Program-made: the position numbers and the translations under genes | Assembly: GCA_022393335.1 (NCBI GenBank) | Contig: JAJEKB010021317.1 | Location: 302,067-366,066, forward strand | Direction: 5' to 3' | Length of the DNA: 64,000 nucleotides | Origin: Macrotrachela quadricornifera | Taxonomy: Eukaryota; Rotifera; Eurotatoria; Philodinida; Philodinidae | Shown: piece by piece, positions 36,499 to 47,689 of the stretch | How the letters are laid out: each line of letters opens with the position of its first letter | Position numbering within the stretch: the first letter of the stretch is position 1 | Notes under the pieces: model-generated | Told to the model about the DNA's origin: nothing | Seen by the model: the letters and a program-made list of their open reading frames with translations, nothing else | Database searches by the model: none

Positions 36499-36886
36499 TT
36501 ACAATAAAATAATGTATTAGTGAAGAATTAGTTGAAAAAACAAGAATATATTAATTATTTCGACGTTTCGGAAGTTTAAAACCCCATTTTCAAGACGAAG
36601 CACAACCATGAAACCGACCTAGAGTATTTATATTTATATTTCAACTAATTCTTCACTAATACATTATCTTATTGTAATTTTACTAAATTTTGTCGAATTT
36701 TCATTACTGTTATTATTATTATTGCAAAGTGAATCAAATGACATTCAAACATAAATACTCTAGGTCGTTTTCATGGTGGTGCTTCGTCTTGAAAATGGGG
36801 TTTTAAACTTCCGAAACGTCGAAATAATTAATATATTCTTGTTTTTTCAACTAATTCTTCACTAATACATTATTTTATTGTAATTT
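36499..36886. repeat. Inverted repeat with GAAACGTCGAAATAA core
   Basis: Arms at about 36499-36632 and 36750-36886 pair over blocks TTTCGACGTTTCGGAAGTTT / AAACTTCCGAAACGTCGAAA and CCATTTTCAAGACGAAGC / GCTTCGTCTTGAAAATGG. The segment TCAACTAATTCTTCACTAAT occurs additionally in the spacer in direct orientation. GAAACGTCG words are common in terminal repeats of Penelope-like retroelements, but no reverse transcriptase is here. Confidence 0.65.
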
Positions 36887-37504
36887 ACTAAATTTTGTCG
36901 AATTTTCATTACTGTTATAATCATATTTTTATTTAGAAAAATAAAAACATAGGTCAATTTTTAACTCATTTATCTTCAAAGAAATTTTAAATAATGAATC
37001 AATATCAAATTAGTATTTTTTCTGATAAGAATAAAATTTAAATTCAATAATGAATATATCGGGTCAATCATAATAAATGGAAGAGCTTTACTTTTCATAT
37101 TTTTATTCTTAAAGCATGTTTTATTGAAAAAACAAAATATATAAAAGAAATGCATCATAAAAATTTCTACAACCTATAAAGTAAACCTTATTTTAATTGT
37201 ATAACAGAGCTGCAAGCATGACTAGAGGTGAAATTTTAACTTTAATGACACTTTAATTAAAGTCTTAAGTTAAAGTATGGATACAATTGCTAAGAAAGGA
37301 CCATGTTCAGAATTTAGGTCCTTAGCTAGCCACCAAAGCGGAGGTATTTGAATCTCCTTTTGTCCATCTTTGAAGGAATATTTGGGTCCTTATTTAACTA
37401 TCTTATAGGGGTCATCTAGATCCTCAAGCTCAATCTAGATTCGTTTTTGATAACCTATCTACCCCTTTGACTACCGGATTGTTTTTATAATCTCAAACTA
37501 ACGT
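36887..37504. other. Intergenic stretch, nothing identified
   Basis: AT-rich, no similarity; the CTTTAATTAAAG-like palindrome near 37245-37265 is short. Confidence 0.4.
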
Positions 37505-38640
37505 TTATTTCACAAAAAATATTACAAAGTACATGAAATAAAATGCTTGTCGAGTGTGATAGTCTTTAAAGCAATCCATAAGATACGATCCTACGACACA
37601 TTCAATGCATTCATACGAAGTATCACTTCTTGATCTGGCTCTTCTCACATTAATAGCATAAACGTAACATTCTCTTCTTGGATTTGATTGAGTCTCTGTG
37701 ATTTCAATGCGTGAAGGAAAATGTCGTGCTGTGAGTCGGAATAGACTTTTAGAAGGCTGTCGACCGATTGAACTTCGCACCTGGCTAATGTATTTTCCAA
37801 TAACTTTTCGTACCACCTCCAGTTGATAAGTAGCCAAGCGAAGATTAACATTTTTTTCAGTTTGTACAGAACATATGTATCATAAATCGTAAGATCAGGT
37901 AGATGAAAAAAGAACTTTTTGTACCACTTTACTGATCGACGGACACACTTCAAGAAGCTTATTTGCGTGCTATATTTATCGACCAAACCTACATTCTCAT
38001 TATATTCTTTTCACATAAAAATGTATTATCTTCGGCTGCTTCGTTACAAAGTACACTTTTCCAATTGTGACCATACTTGGTTCATCAAGTGTAGATAGCA
38101 TTGTGACATCACGTTTATCAGTCCATTGTAATGCAAACTGTCAGTGTGATAAAAAATGTGCTCCCTAGATTCTTGTGACTTTTCAAAGATTGGTAAACTA
38201 ACTCGACTTTTATTTGCAGTTCCACACGCTCCTGTCCTATATTGATGAAGATATTCGAATAAAGTGGAACTAGAATAGAAACGGTCTACAAATAATGCAT
38301 GATCTTTATTCAAGAAATGTTCCAATAAAGTTGTAACTATATATATCTAGTTACATCTAGATGTGCTTGACAATTGAGTGACATTTTAGAATCGGCACTA
38401 GCTATGAGATTCTATTACAAAACCTGTTTCGCAGTCACAAAGTATAAACATTTTAATTGCGAATTGATGACGTTTTCTAGTGAAAAGTTCAGCAAATGTA
38501 GGTGTTGCAATAAGATGATCGGCAGACCAATAATTTTCAATACGATTTTTTTCGAATGAGGCGTCAACATAACTGTAGCTAAAAATGTATACATTTCATT
38601 GATTGTTGTATCGATCCATGAAACTATATGACTAAGCCAG
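37505..38640 (-). pseudogene. piggyBac transposase, C-terminal half with internal deletion
   Basis: Reading the minus strand: a YWSADHLIATPTFAELF-like segment near 38550-38500 is followed directly by a CDCETGFVI segment, indicating deletion of the catalytic middle. Then FVDRFYSSSTLFEYL and TGACGTANKSR (38325-38044), VDKYSTQISFLKCVRRSVKW and FFHLPDLTIYDTYVLYK (37986-37840), and a Cys-containing tail to 37505. All are hallmarks of piggyBac. Frameshifts and stops are numerous. Its missing N-terminal half is not the copy at 33.1-33.8 kb in simple collinear order. Confidence 0.8.
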
Positions 38641-38900
38641 TGGCGGCGCGAATAGAGGCGAGGAGAGGGTACCCCTCGCCCCTTTGCTCCTGGTAATAGT
38701 TTTCTCCGATTTTAAGAGAAAGTATCACTGAAGTTTTCTCTCATTTGAAGAGAAAATTTATGTAAAATTCTCCAAAATCCGGAGAGAGTTTGTCCAAAAT
38801 TCTCCAAAATCCAGAGAAAATTTGTCTAAAATTCTCGAAATTCAGAGGAAATCTGCAAAATTCTCGAGATTAGGAGAAAATTCATCTAAAATTCGCCGAA
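38641..38900. repeat. hAT-like end followed by degenerate 33-36-bp tandem repeats
   Basis: CAGTGGCGGCGCG near 38639 is the type of terminus found in many hAT elements. From about 38700 a motif around AAAATTCTCCAAAATCCGGAG-like units repeats about five times with drift. Confidence 0.55.
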
Positions 38901-38920
38901 ATTGGTAGCAAGCACCCAGA

Positions 38921-39112
38921 TTGAAATTCTCAAAGAACTTGTTGTTCATAATCGAAAAAAAATATCTACCATTATTAACAAGAGTATTTGATTATCTTTT
39001 GACAGTGCCTGTCAAGATCGCAAATGTAGAGAGATCCTTTTTTATAATAAAAATTATAAAAAACAGATTGCAAATGACGATGAATGATGAACGATTATAT
39101 TCATTATTATGA
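38921..39112 (+). pseudogene. hAT transposase C-terminal dimerisation segment
   Basis: The frame carries LLTVPVKIANVERSF and KNRLQMTMNDERL, the conserved end of hAT-family transposases (ANVERSFS and LRSTM-ERL consensus). The rest of the transposase is absent; together with the CAGTGGCGG end just upstream this is an internally deleted hAT. Confidence 0.8.
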
Positions 39113-39357
39113 TGTACATTAGAAACATTAATTTTGGATGAATTACAGAATACAGAAATTTTTGAAAAATGGTTAAATAACAAAACTGGCCGTCGACTTT
39201 AGATTCACCAGTATCTATTTAATACGGTGTGAAACACAGCTTTTATGTAGTCCTTCGCGAGTTTTTTTTTAATTTCTTATTTTCTCGACGTCCACATCAA
39301 AAGTTGTCGTTTTGCGGTGTGACAATCTCGTGAACGAAAAGTGGTAAAATATTTGAT

Positions 39358-39544
39358 CGATGTGAAACTAGCACGACGGGTTTGATTGAGCTCGGAATTC
39401 CTTCAATTACGGTTTGCAGGGGTGGAACCTACGGCAGAGTGCTCCACAGGTGTTCACGAGCACCCTCATCCAGGCCCCGCCCCTGCAAACCGTAATTGAA
39501 GGAAGTCCAAGCTCAACTAAATCCGTCGTACTAGCTTCACATCG
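39358..39544. repeat. Foldback repeat with 65-bp arms
   Basis: Left arm 39358-39422 and right arm 39479-39544 pair over CGATGTGAAACTAG / CTAGCTTCACATCG and CTTCAATTACGGTTTGCAGG / CCTGCAAACCGTAATTGAAG. The GC-richer loop carries CCGTAGG/GTGCTCC-like words. Weaker pairing may extend the element to about 39310-39650. Confidence 0.75.
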
Positions 39545-39767
39545 ATAATATTCGTTGAAACGCGCGATTAAAGTACGAAGATCGAACTATGACCATCCGT
39601 TTTCTGATTTTCAATAGAGAGTTTCGTTTCGTCACAGGGAGCGTAACAAAATGACAATTTTGAAAGGACTTCGTTTTTTACGAAGTTTGAGATAATTAAA
39701 ACGAAAACAATATAAAAAGTTAGGCGCCATTTTCTCTATATAACAGCTGTGAATACATCTGATGATA

Positions 39768-41075
39768 CATAGATCACACCAAAAGTTTTTTGGCCCGGTT
39801 CTCCTAGAAGGCGTAATCTGAGGACACCTGTTATAGTATAATGACCAAAAATATTTAGGATTATGTAGGAAATTTCAGCCCTCCACGTATTACCCATCGT
39901 TTTATTTTTTCATTTCTTTCCAATCATCCTTAAATCATTTTCGATATGAGTTTTCAACTCTCACGTGAACAATCTCGCACTATGATTTTGTATGACTGGA
40001 AAATTAGCTTAACATACAAGGACAGCCATGCTCATTTGATGCAAGCATGGGGGGACCAAGCACCTTCAGATCAAACAGTACTCAATTGGTTTCATGAATT
40101 TCAACGGGGCAATTTCAGTATTGAGGATGCTGCCCATTCAGATCGTCCTCGAACTGCTGTCAACCAATAAACAATTGATGCTGTTCACGCAATAGTTAAA
40201 AATGATCCTCATTCAACTTATGAACAGATAGAAGACAGGTCGGGCATTGGTTCGTCAGCGGTCTATTCAATTCTTCGTGACTATTTGAAGCTACGCAAGG
40301 TGTGTGCTCGATAGGTATCTCATCAACTGACCGATGATCGAAAACAGTTGCGTATACAGTTATACCACCAGTCCATCAAACGATTTAAAGAAGGACGATC
40401 TCGTCGTGTATTCGACATTATTACCGGTGACGAATCATGGTTTTATCATTATGATCCCGAAACGAAACAGTAATCAAATGTGTGGGTGTCAACAACTGAT
40501 CCACGATCAACAAAAGTTCGTCATAACAAAAGTTCAGGGGAGCGAATGGTGGCTATTTTTTCATGAAATCCGGTTTAATCAAATCTACACCATTAGAAAC
40601 TGGTGAGACGATAAGTGCAAGCTGGTATGTCAACAGATGCCTAGCACAAGTCTTTAAAACTGTATCTGAATGGAAAATCAGAACCGGCCTTGGAGGTCTC
40701 ATTTTTCATGATGATAACGGTTGGCCATACAGAGCCTGGATTACCAACGAATATTTAGCGGAAAATCATGCAGAACCTTATCAAAATCCACCATATTCTC
40801 CGGATCTAAGTCTGTGCGACTTCTTCTTGTTTCCAAAACTCAAAAATCAACTTCGTGGAATTCAATTCGACAATGACACTGTAATGCTAGATCCATTAGA
40901 ACAAGCTGTCAACATCCTGACAAAGGACGATTTCAAAAACTGCTTTGATGACTAGTTTATTCGAATGCACAAGTGCATTAATACTAGGGGTGGAGTACTT
41001 TGAAAAAATACATTAGAACCAGACTTTGATTATTTGTCTAAAGGGATGATCAAAAAACTTTTGGCATGATCCTTG
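39768..41075 (+). mobile_element. Mariner-family transposon, degenerate
   Basis: Left terminus CATAGATCACACCAAAAGTT and right terminus AACTTTTGGCATGATCCTTG form imperfect inverted repeats flanked by TA (39766-39767, 41076-41077). At 1308 bp it is typical of a full-length mariner. The transposase is recognisable throughout but broken. Confidence 0.85.
39946..40955 (+). pseudogene. Mariner transposase pseudogene
   Basis: The ATG at 39946 opens MSFQLSREQSRTM, a mariner HTH with QTVLNWFHEFQRG, followed by a stop at 40168. Further pieces include GSSAVYSILRDYLKLRK, FDIITGDESWFYHYDPETK (first catalytic Asp), FHDDNGWPY (second Asp) and PYSPDLSLCDFFLFPKLKNQL (third Asp, D34D class), ending near 40955. 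At least four stops or frame changes interrupt it, so it is inactive. Expected intact length is about 340-350 aa. Confidence 0.85.
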
Positions 41076-42589
41076 TATAATAGAATTCTTCTAAATATTA
41101 TAATATGTATTTGACAACTAATACTATTTCAGGAAATTCCAACTGTTTCAAGACGAGAATACCGATGATAGTTTCAGGCTAATTATCTAAAAACATATCT
41201 CAAATGATGAGCAATCTTCAGCTGGTAAGAAATTAATAGAACACCTTTAGAATATTGAACTCTTATTTTTATTGACAGCATCGATAATTTTCGAAGTGAA
41301 CTTAGAGAAAAAATTCTTAATAAATAGATGGAAAATAATACATATAAAGGAATACTAATGAATATTTGTTTCCGAGCAGCAACTATTGCATTATGAGAAA
41401 TTTTACTTAAAACTTTGAGATTGAAAAGGATGGTTCAATGTAGTCCTTGGATATTTAGAGAGAGACAGAGCATAAAGAAAAAATCTCCCATGATTTTAGG
41501 ATCGACTCAAAGTGAAATACAAAACACAACAACAATAATTTCTGACGTTCAATCCAACATAAAAGTTTGTTCTATCTACTTATTTTTCATCCCTTTCACG
41601 GCGATTCTGTTTTTCGAGAAAAATATGCGTGTTTGCGCTCCATAAATGCCCTAATTGATATCTTCTGTATATGCACATATTTGTTTTTCGCTTTGTTGTT
41701 TGTATCATTATATAGAAGATCTTCTTTCACGTCGACCTAAATAGTTGGTCAAGTTTCTTTTGTCTGTGTTATATGTACTACAATAGGAACGAAATAAACA
41801 AACAATATTTCAAGTTTTTTTCTTTTACATTCTTTTCGTAATATTATCTTTGACTCTATTAGATACTGTTATGACCTCTTTCTCGTCCTTTTTCACGTAG
41901 CTCAAAATACGTGCAAAGGAATTTGAAATTTGGTCGAAGCACTTTAAAGTGGCGCAAAATCACTTCGCTGATAGAAGTCCGTTGTTTCTCCCTTGCTTGC
42001 CCATCTGTTTTAGACGTATTTTCATTTGAAAATATTGGCGTAGAAAAGTAAATAAAGTGATTGAAACAGAGAAGAACAGAATATTTGGTTATCATTTGTT
42101 ATTATGTGACTCGTGTTATTATGCTTAAGTAATTTCATAAGTAGTAAGAAATGAGAGGATCTTTCTCTCACTATATGTGTTAGAAATAGTTTCTAATAGG
42201 TAAGTCAAATATTTACTCATTGTAGAGAATCAGAGAACTATTTATCTTGATAACGAGAGTCATATAAAAAGAGGTAGGATTCATGTACATTTTTTCATTT
42301 TAAAGTGTACACCAAATAGAATTCGAGAGGTATGTGATGAAAAAAGATGCTTCTCTTGTTTCCAGTATGTGGATAGTTTTTTCTTACAGAAAAGTCTTGT
42401 TTATAGTGAATGGTGAGATATGATTGCACTTTTTACGAACTAAAACTCTTTAATTTGTTGTATGCATGATTTTCTAGGAAGTATTGGTTGTTTTTGCTAA
42501 CATGCTATCTCGTAAAAGAAATATTCGTTTGAGCGAAAAATTTTCGGATATTATAAGGATCATAAAATCTATTGATAGAGAAATTTTCA
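41076..42589. other. Intergenic stretch, nothing identified
   Basis: AT-rich; ORFs at 41415-41645 and 41859-42095 show no family resemblance. Confidence 0.4.
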
Positions 42590-42790
42590 GGCGGAAATTT
42601 ATTGCTTCGATTTCTTTCATAACATCCAACGATAGACTGAAAATTCAGTAAAATGAGCATAACTCTACAGAAAGGACCTAATCTAATGAATATTTGGAGG
42701 ATTTTTTTTAATATTATGAGCCCTACTTATGAGTAAAATATGAACCCAAACAGAAAGAAATTATGAATCAGATGGATTCCTTCGTGAGTA
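42590..42790. repeat. Half copy of foldback family F
   Basis: Contains TATGAG-CCTA-TTATGAGTAAAATATGAACC and ends GGATTCCTTCGTGAGT, resembling the right arm of the copy at 9699-10199 (GAACCTAAACGGAG to GGTTCCTTCGTC). No left arm was found. Confidence 0.45.
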
Positions 42791-42910
42791 CGCGACGCAG
42801 ACTAACACCAAGTCCAAATAAAGGTGCTTGAGACAAACTGAGAGTCTTGGTTTAGTCTCTGATTCGGTATATGGGTGTTGAAAATTCCCTGCTCCCTAAG
42901 GTTTCATTCT

Positions 42911-43192
42911 CAGAAACTCAGAACCTCACCTCACAATACATTTTTATGCATATTTAAACACAATAAAATATTTATATATCCTTCTGCTGCCTTCTCGCAC
43001 AAAGTTGGTGTGGGTTCCAAGTTCACAAGACCAGGAAGCGCAAGTGGCTTCCAAGTCTCATGCAAGTTGTCCGTTCCTAGGAATCCAGAATCCATACCAA
43101 CTTTGTGCAAAAAGGTAGCAAAATGGTACGCGAACATTTCATTGTGTGTAAATCCCCTTAAAAATGTATTATGAGGCGAGTTTCGGGTTCCT
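42911..43192. repeat. Inverted repeat mimicking ORFs on both strands
   Basis: Arms pair over CCTCACCTCACAATACATTT / AAATGTATTATGAGGCGAG and GCACAAAGTTGGTGTGG / CCATACCAACTTTGTGC. Because the unit is palindromic, similar 68-99 aa ORFs appear on both strands; neither is considered a gene. Confidence 0.7.
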
Positions 43193-43199
43193 GTGAATG

Positions 43200-45274
43200 G
43201 AATCTGAACCTGACACCCCTAGTTTGGTGCGTCTCTATTCGCGTATAAAATGTAATAGTACTAAAGGGTGAATGCAAAAACTGAAAATTCAGGAAAAACA
43301 TCTATGCCAAAAAAAAATACTAATTCTCTTTTAACATAACTTATATTTGGCAAATAAAAGCAATATGAACAAGCTAATAGAAAAATAATTCTGAGAAAGG
43401 TAAAAGAATTTTAACTAAATGTTCTTCTCATGGACACCATTATTATCAGTTGCAGTTGTAATGTTATAATCACCATGATTTTTCTTTTTCTCTTTTATTA
43501 TTATTGTTTCATCAACAGAAAAGGATAGATTTGTTACGTACTCTTTTAAATCTATTTTAACAATTTGAAATACACCGAATAAATTTCCAAGTAGCTTTAT
43601 TTTCCATCTTGAACGTTGAATGTGAGTCAAAACATCAAAAAAAGGATGTAACTGATTGAATATAGTTCATTTCGTGTGAATATTATTAGAAATCCAATGG
43701 AAATTGAACAATAAAATATGCATTAACCTTTTAAAGCGGGAATATTTTTATCAATCAAAAATGATTTCCTAATCGATTTATATTATTTGGCTCAAAATGG
43801 TTACATAGTAACCTTATGATAATCAAAAACACATTTTTTTTTAATCTATTATACAGAATGCTAATTTGCGAGTGCAACATTCGATGCTCTGTGAACAAAA
43901 AAAGTAACAAAGTGTATTGAATAAGCAATAAAAATAGTGAAAGAAAACGATAATTCCATTGCACAAGTAAGAAAAAAAGTACTTATATTAATGAAAATAG
44001 AAGCAGGTATATATACAATAGCAATCAAAAGTAAGAGTATTCTCGAACAACAATAAATTAGAAGGAGAGAAATAATTACATGACTGTACATTAGCAGAAA
44101 GAAAAAAGAATCTCTAAGAAGGATTTATACGACAGAAAGAAAAAAAGATGCGCATAGGATGACGAATGAAGTAAGATATGACCTTTATAATCTTCCAGGC
44201 TTAACGTTCTAATGTAAGCAAAACAATTTTCACTTTATTAAAAAACAGATGGTAGGACGCTTGCACCGTGGGCCTCAAAGAGTTGATAATTATTATTGCC
44301 GTAATTCTGTGAAAAATTCAACAATAATAGAAAATCGACAACATAGCCAAATGCTGGCAGAATTTCGGAAAGTTTTGAAATCCTATCGAAAATTCGACAT
44401 TACCGAAATTCAGATGGTAAAATTCTTATTATCGAAATTCTTGAGAACCGAATTGCAATGGAACGTTGTTTCAATAGATCATTATCTGGAGAATTTTTAA
44501 ACGTCGAATTTCAAAATAAAATCTTATATTCTTTACCATAAGAGTAAGAGTGAAGAACATTCATATAGACTTCTAAGATTAGATATTATTGATAGAAAAA
44601 CTTTTGTTGCAACTCCTAAAGAATTAAAATCTGAAATAAGCGCTAATGATTTTCGTTGCCTACTTTTTATCTTATCCTCCATCATTTTGTTCGGAGTTCA
44701 TTTCCTCTCGAATTGTCAAGTGTCATAACGATCCATGTGGCTAGGGCGCTGTTTTACCAGTGCAATAAATTTATCGTGTTGAAATTTTAATTCTGCAGGA
44801 ATTACGTTAAAAGTTTTCGGATGGTTGTAAAGAATCGTAAGAAAAAATATCATAAATAGTGATAAAACTAACGTTATTTAGTATTCCATTATCGACGCAT
44901 TTTCCAATTGTTATTTTTTCTATGTTTTGCCTACAAGAAGGACATACTACAAGTATCATTATCAGCAAAATATGAATAAAGAGAAGTTTAATAAAGAAGT
45001 TTGAGATTATAGTTTGATATCAACTGTAAAAAGATGCCTAATAGCCATGACGCACTTGCATCTTGGAGCACATGCTAATTTAATACTTTTGTGTGATTTG
45101 CTTTCGAGTAGTATACTTTGTTTTTTGTCGACTATACATTGATACTTTACAACTAACCAGAGAAGTGTGCTTGTCGTTGGTTAGTAGAAGATAAACTCAT
45201 TAATTGATAAAACATCATTTATGACTAGAATATAAGTTGGGCATCCAGCCCAATAAAATCTCTGTACAATAATA
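43200..45274. other. Intergenic stretch, nothing identified
   Basis: AT-rich. Several hydrophobic or random small ORFs (for example 43861-44091 minus, 44249-44500 plus) have no recognisable domain and no splicing context. Confidence 0.4.
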
Positions 45275-46275
45275 ACGGGTGCGGCAGGATAAATGGCGGT
45301 CTCAGTATTTTGACTATAACTTTTTTTCTTTTTGATCTTCAGAGCTAGCTGTTTTGTCAAAAGATACACCGTGAAATTCTCTACAAAACCATAATTAAAC
45401 TTATTTCTGTAGAAAGTTAAGGAACGAAGCTAAATGAATATTGTTCAAAACATAAAAAGTGCCCAACTTTCAAAGCCAGCGAGTGTCTCATGCAGGTTTG
45501 GTATTTGTATACCCTTTTTAATTATCAAGTAGGTGTGTTTTAAAAACAAAGTACACCACAAGATGCAGCGTGAAAAGCTCTATAAGCTACATTAAAAACT
45601 TTATTTTATACATGCACTTCTTATTTTCAAAATGGTTAAGATTCTGTGCGACAAGTTTCCAACTCTGCGAAAAAGACCATTTTTTGGTCGCACATAGTTT
45701 TGCATATGTTAAAAACAAAAGATCCATGTATATAAAATCACTTGGTTTTGTAAATTGTAGAGCTTTTCACGCTGCATCTTGTGGTATATTTAGTTTTCTT
45801 TTAATAGAATATATTAACTGATACAAAGATGAAATAAGAAAAACGAATTCGTAGTGTACCAAAAAAATGATCATGTTCTCAGAGTTGAAAACTTGTCGCA
45901 CAGAATTTTGATCATTTTGTAAACAAAAAGTGCATATATAAAATAAGGTTATTAATGTAACTTGTAGAGCTTTTCACGCTGCATCTTATAGTATACTTTG
46001 CTTTTAAAATATATCTACTAGAGGAGAATAAAAAAAGAGACATTAACACTACCCATTTGTAGAACACCCATTAGCTTTGAAAGTTGGGCACTTTTTATGT
46101 TTTGAACAATATTCATTTAGCTTTTTTCCTTAACTTTCTACAGAAATAAGTTTAGTTATAGTTTTGTAGAGAATTTCATGGTGCATCTTTTGGCAAAACA
46201 ACCAGCTCTAAAGATCAAAAAGAAAAAAAGTTATAGTCGAAATACTGAGACCGCCATTTATCCTGCCGCACCCGT
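45275..46275. mobile_element. 1.0-kb foldback element with TA target duplication, built of ~200-bp monomers
   Basis: Ends ACGGGTGCGGCAGGATAAAT and its inverse ATTTATCCTGCCGCACCCGT, flanked by TA (45273-45274 and 46276-46277). The outer ~215 bp of each arm is nearly identical. Inside, a word like GATGCAGCGTGAAAAGCTCT recurs in either orientation near 45365, 45560, 45770, 45970 and 46170, i.e. every ~200 bp, followed each time by a TTTTCAAAA-ATTCTG-GCGACAA-like segment. No transposase. Confidence 0.8.
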
Positions 46276-46474
46276 TAATATTCAACAGTGAGAAACTGCA
46301 AGTCTCTCAACAGTAGATAGTGAAAAATAGCTGAAAGACAACTTAAAGATTGCTTTGAGAACAGTAAAATATCATATAAAAAAAATGGTTTGCGCTTCGG
46401 TTGTTAACATTGACAGAATCACCGTCTATTCCTTTATATTGTCCCGTAGCGTGGTGACTAGATATGTGCAGCGA

Positions 46475-46837
46475 ATGACGTAAATGAATTACATAGTAAT
46501 TCATAAGTTATCAGGGTCTACTATGGCATATGATGCTCTGAATGACTTTTTTGAGCGTGAGGGCGGAAACATTGACACACGGGTCTGTTCCCTGAGGGTG
46601 AGGGTGAGAGGGAAACACACATACGGGTACAGAAGGCACATCATCTGAGTGAGGGTGAGAGTGAAAAGACGGAGGCTCTTGTTGATCCTTATAGACGATG
46701 ATAGTCCCTTGTAGACCCTGGTAGACCCTGGTAGACCCTGGTAGACCCTGATAGACCCTGATAGACCCTTGTAGACCCTGCTAAACCCTGGTAGGCCCTG
46801 ATAATTTATGAATTACTTTGTAATTCATTTACGTCAT
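46475..46837. mobile_element. 363-bp MITE with 47-bp inverted ends around a minisatellite
   Basis: The left end ATGACGTAAATGAATTACAT and the right end ATGTAATTCAT-like inverse (TTGTAATTCATTTACGTCAT) match over 47 bp with few differences. The interior holds GAGGGTGAGGGTGAGAG repeats and the GTAGACCCTG array. Superfamily undetermined. Confidence 0.75.
46698..46800. repeat. 10-bp minisatellite, unit GTAGACCCTG
   Basis: About ten head-to-tail units with variants ATAGACCCTG, CTAAACCCTG and GTAGGCCCTG. Both ends of the array run into the inverted termini of the host MITE, which themselves contain CAGGGTCTA or TAGGCCCTG, so the array probably expanded from the element's own end. Confidence 0.85.
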
Positions 46838-47689
46838 GGTCTCCCTTTTTTGGCATAGATCTTTATACGTATGCTTGGCGTAAAAACTCGAATCCAATGA
46901 TAATTTACTTACGTGATTACCGTAGCAATGCTTGTGAATATACACTTGATAAGTTAGAGAAAGAAACAGCAGGCAGAAGAAGTTATAGCTGTACTTCCAA
47001 ATATCGTTCTTCTTCTAGAATGATATATTATACTTTTTTGTTAAAAATTAATCATTAAAACAGATCTTACTCGCTTTTATGGACATGATCTGTACGACAT
47101 GAATATCTCAGATCAATAATATTCGAAGTGTAGGTTAAGATTAGGAGTGTAATCGATCGAGTTAAAGCCATCTTGTTTGCTGTATGTTAGAGAAATATTT
47201 TTCACAAAACCGAACGAAAGAACTGAATACAGAATTTTTAAGTAGCCAATAATGTCAACAAGTAAGACATTCGACAAAATGTTTACCATTTTCTGACTTA
47301 GAATGCAGTGTTACTCTTTCAGAAAAGAGTCAGTGAATTACTTGGACGAGCACTACTGGTTTCTATATATAATCTTCTTCTTACATCGTTCTTATCACAC
47401 CTTTTGATTTACTTATAAAGAGAAGAAATTGCGCCACTATGACAAATATGCTGACATACATATGAGACTCCAAAAGTTTTTCATTCCAGTTCTTCTAAAA
47501 GTCTAACGTTTAGTTCAAGTATTTTGTTATAATGCTTAAACATGTTTAGAATTATCTGCAAAACTTCAGACTTCTAAGTCTTGTACGTTGCTATGATCTA
47601 TCATTTCTTTTACGGTAGGTGCACGCAACTTGTTATTAGGTGATCAGTGATGAATAGAAGAAATTTGTATTTCTTATTTTGATCCTTAA

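Noticed and set aside
42875..43174. 99-aa ORF (+) with a 68-aa ORF on the opposite strand
   Set aside because: Both arise from one inverted repeat and so resemble each other; no independent support.
46698..46800. Telomeric repeat
   Set aside because: The 10-bp GTAGACCCTG array is interstitial, confined within a MITE and does not match a known animal telomere unit.
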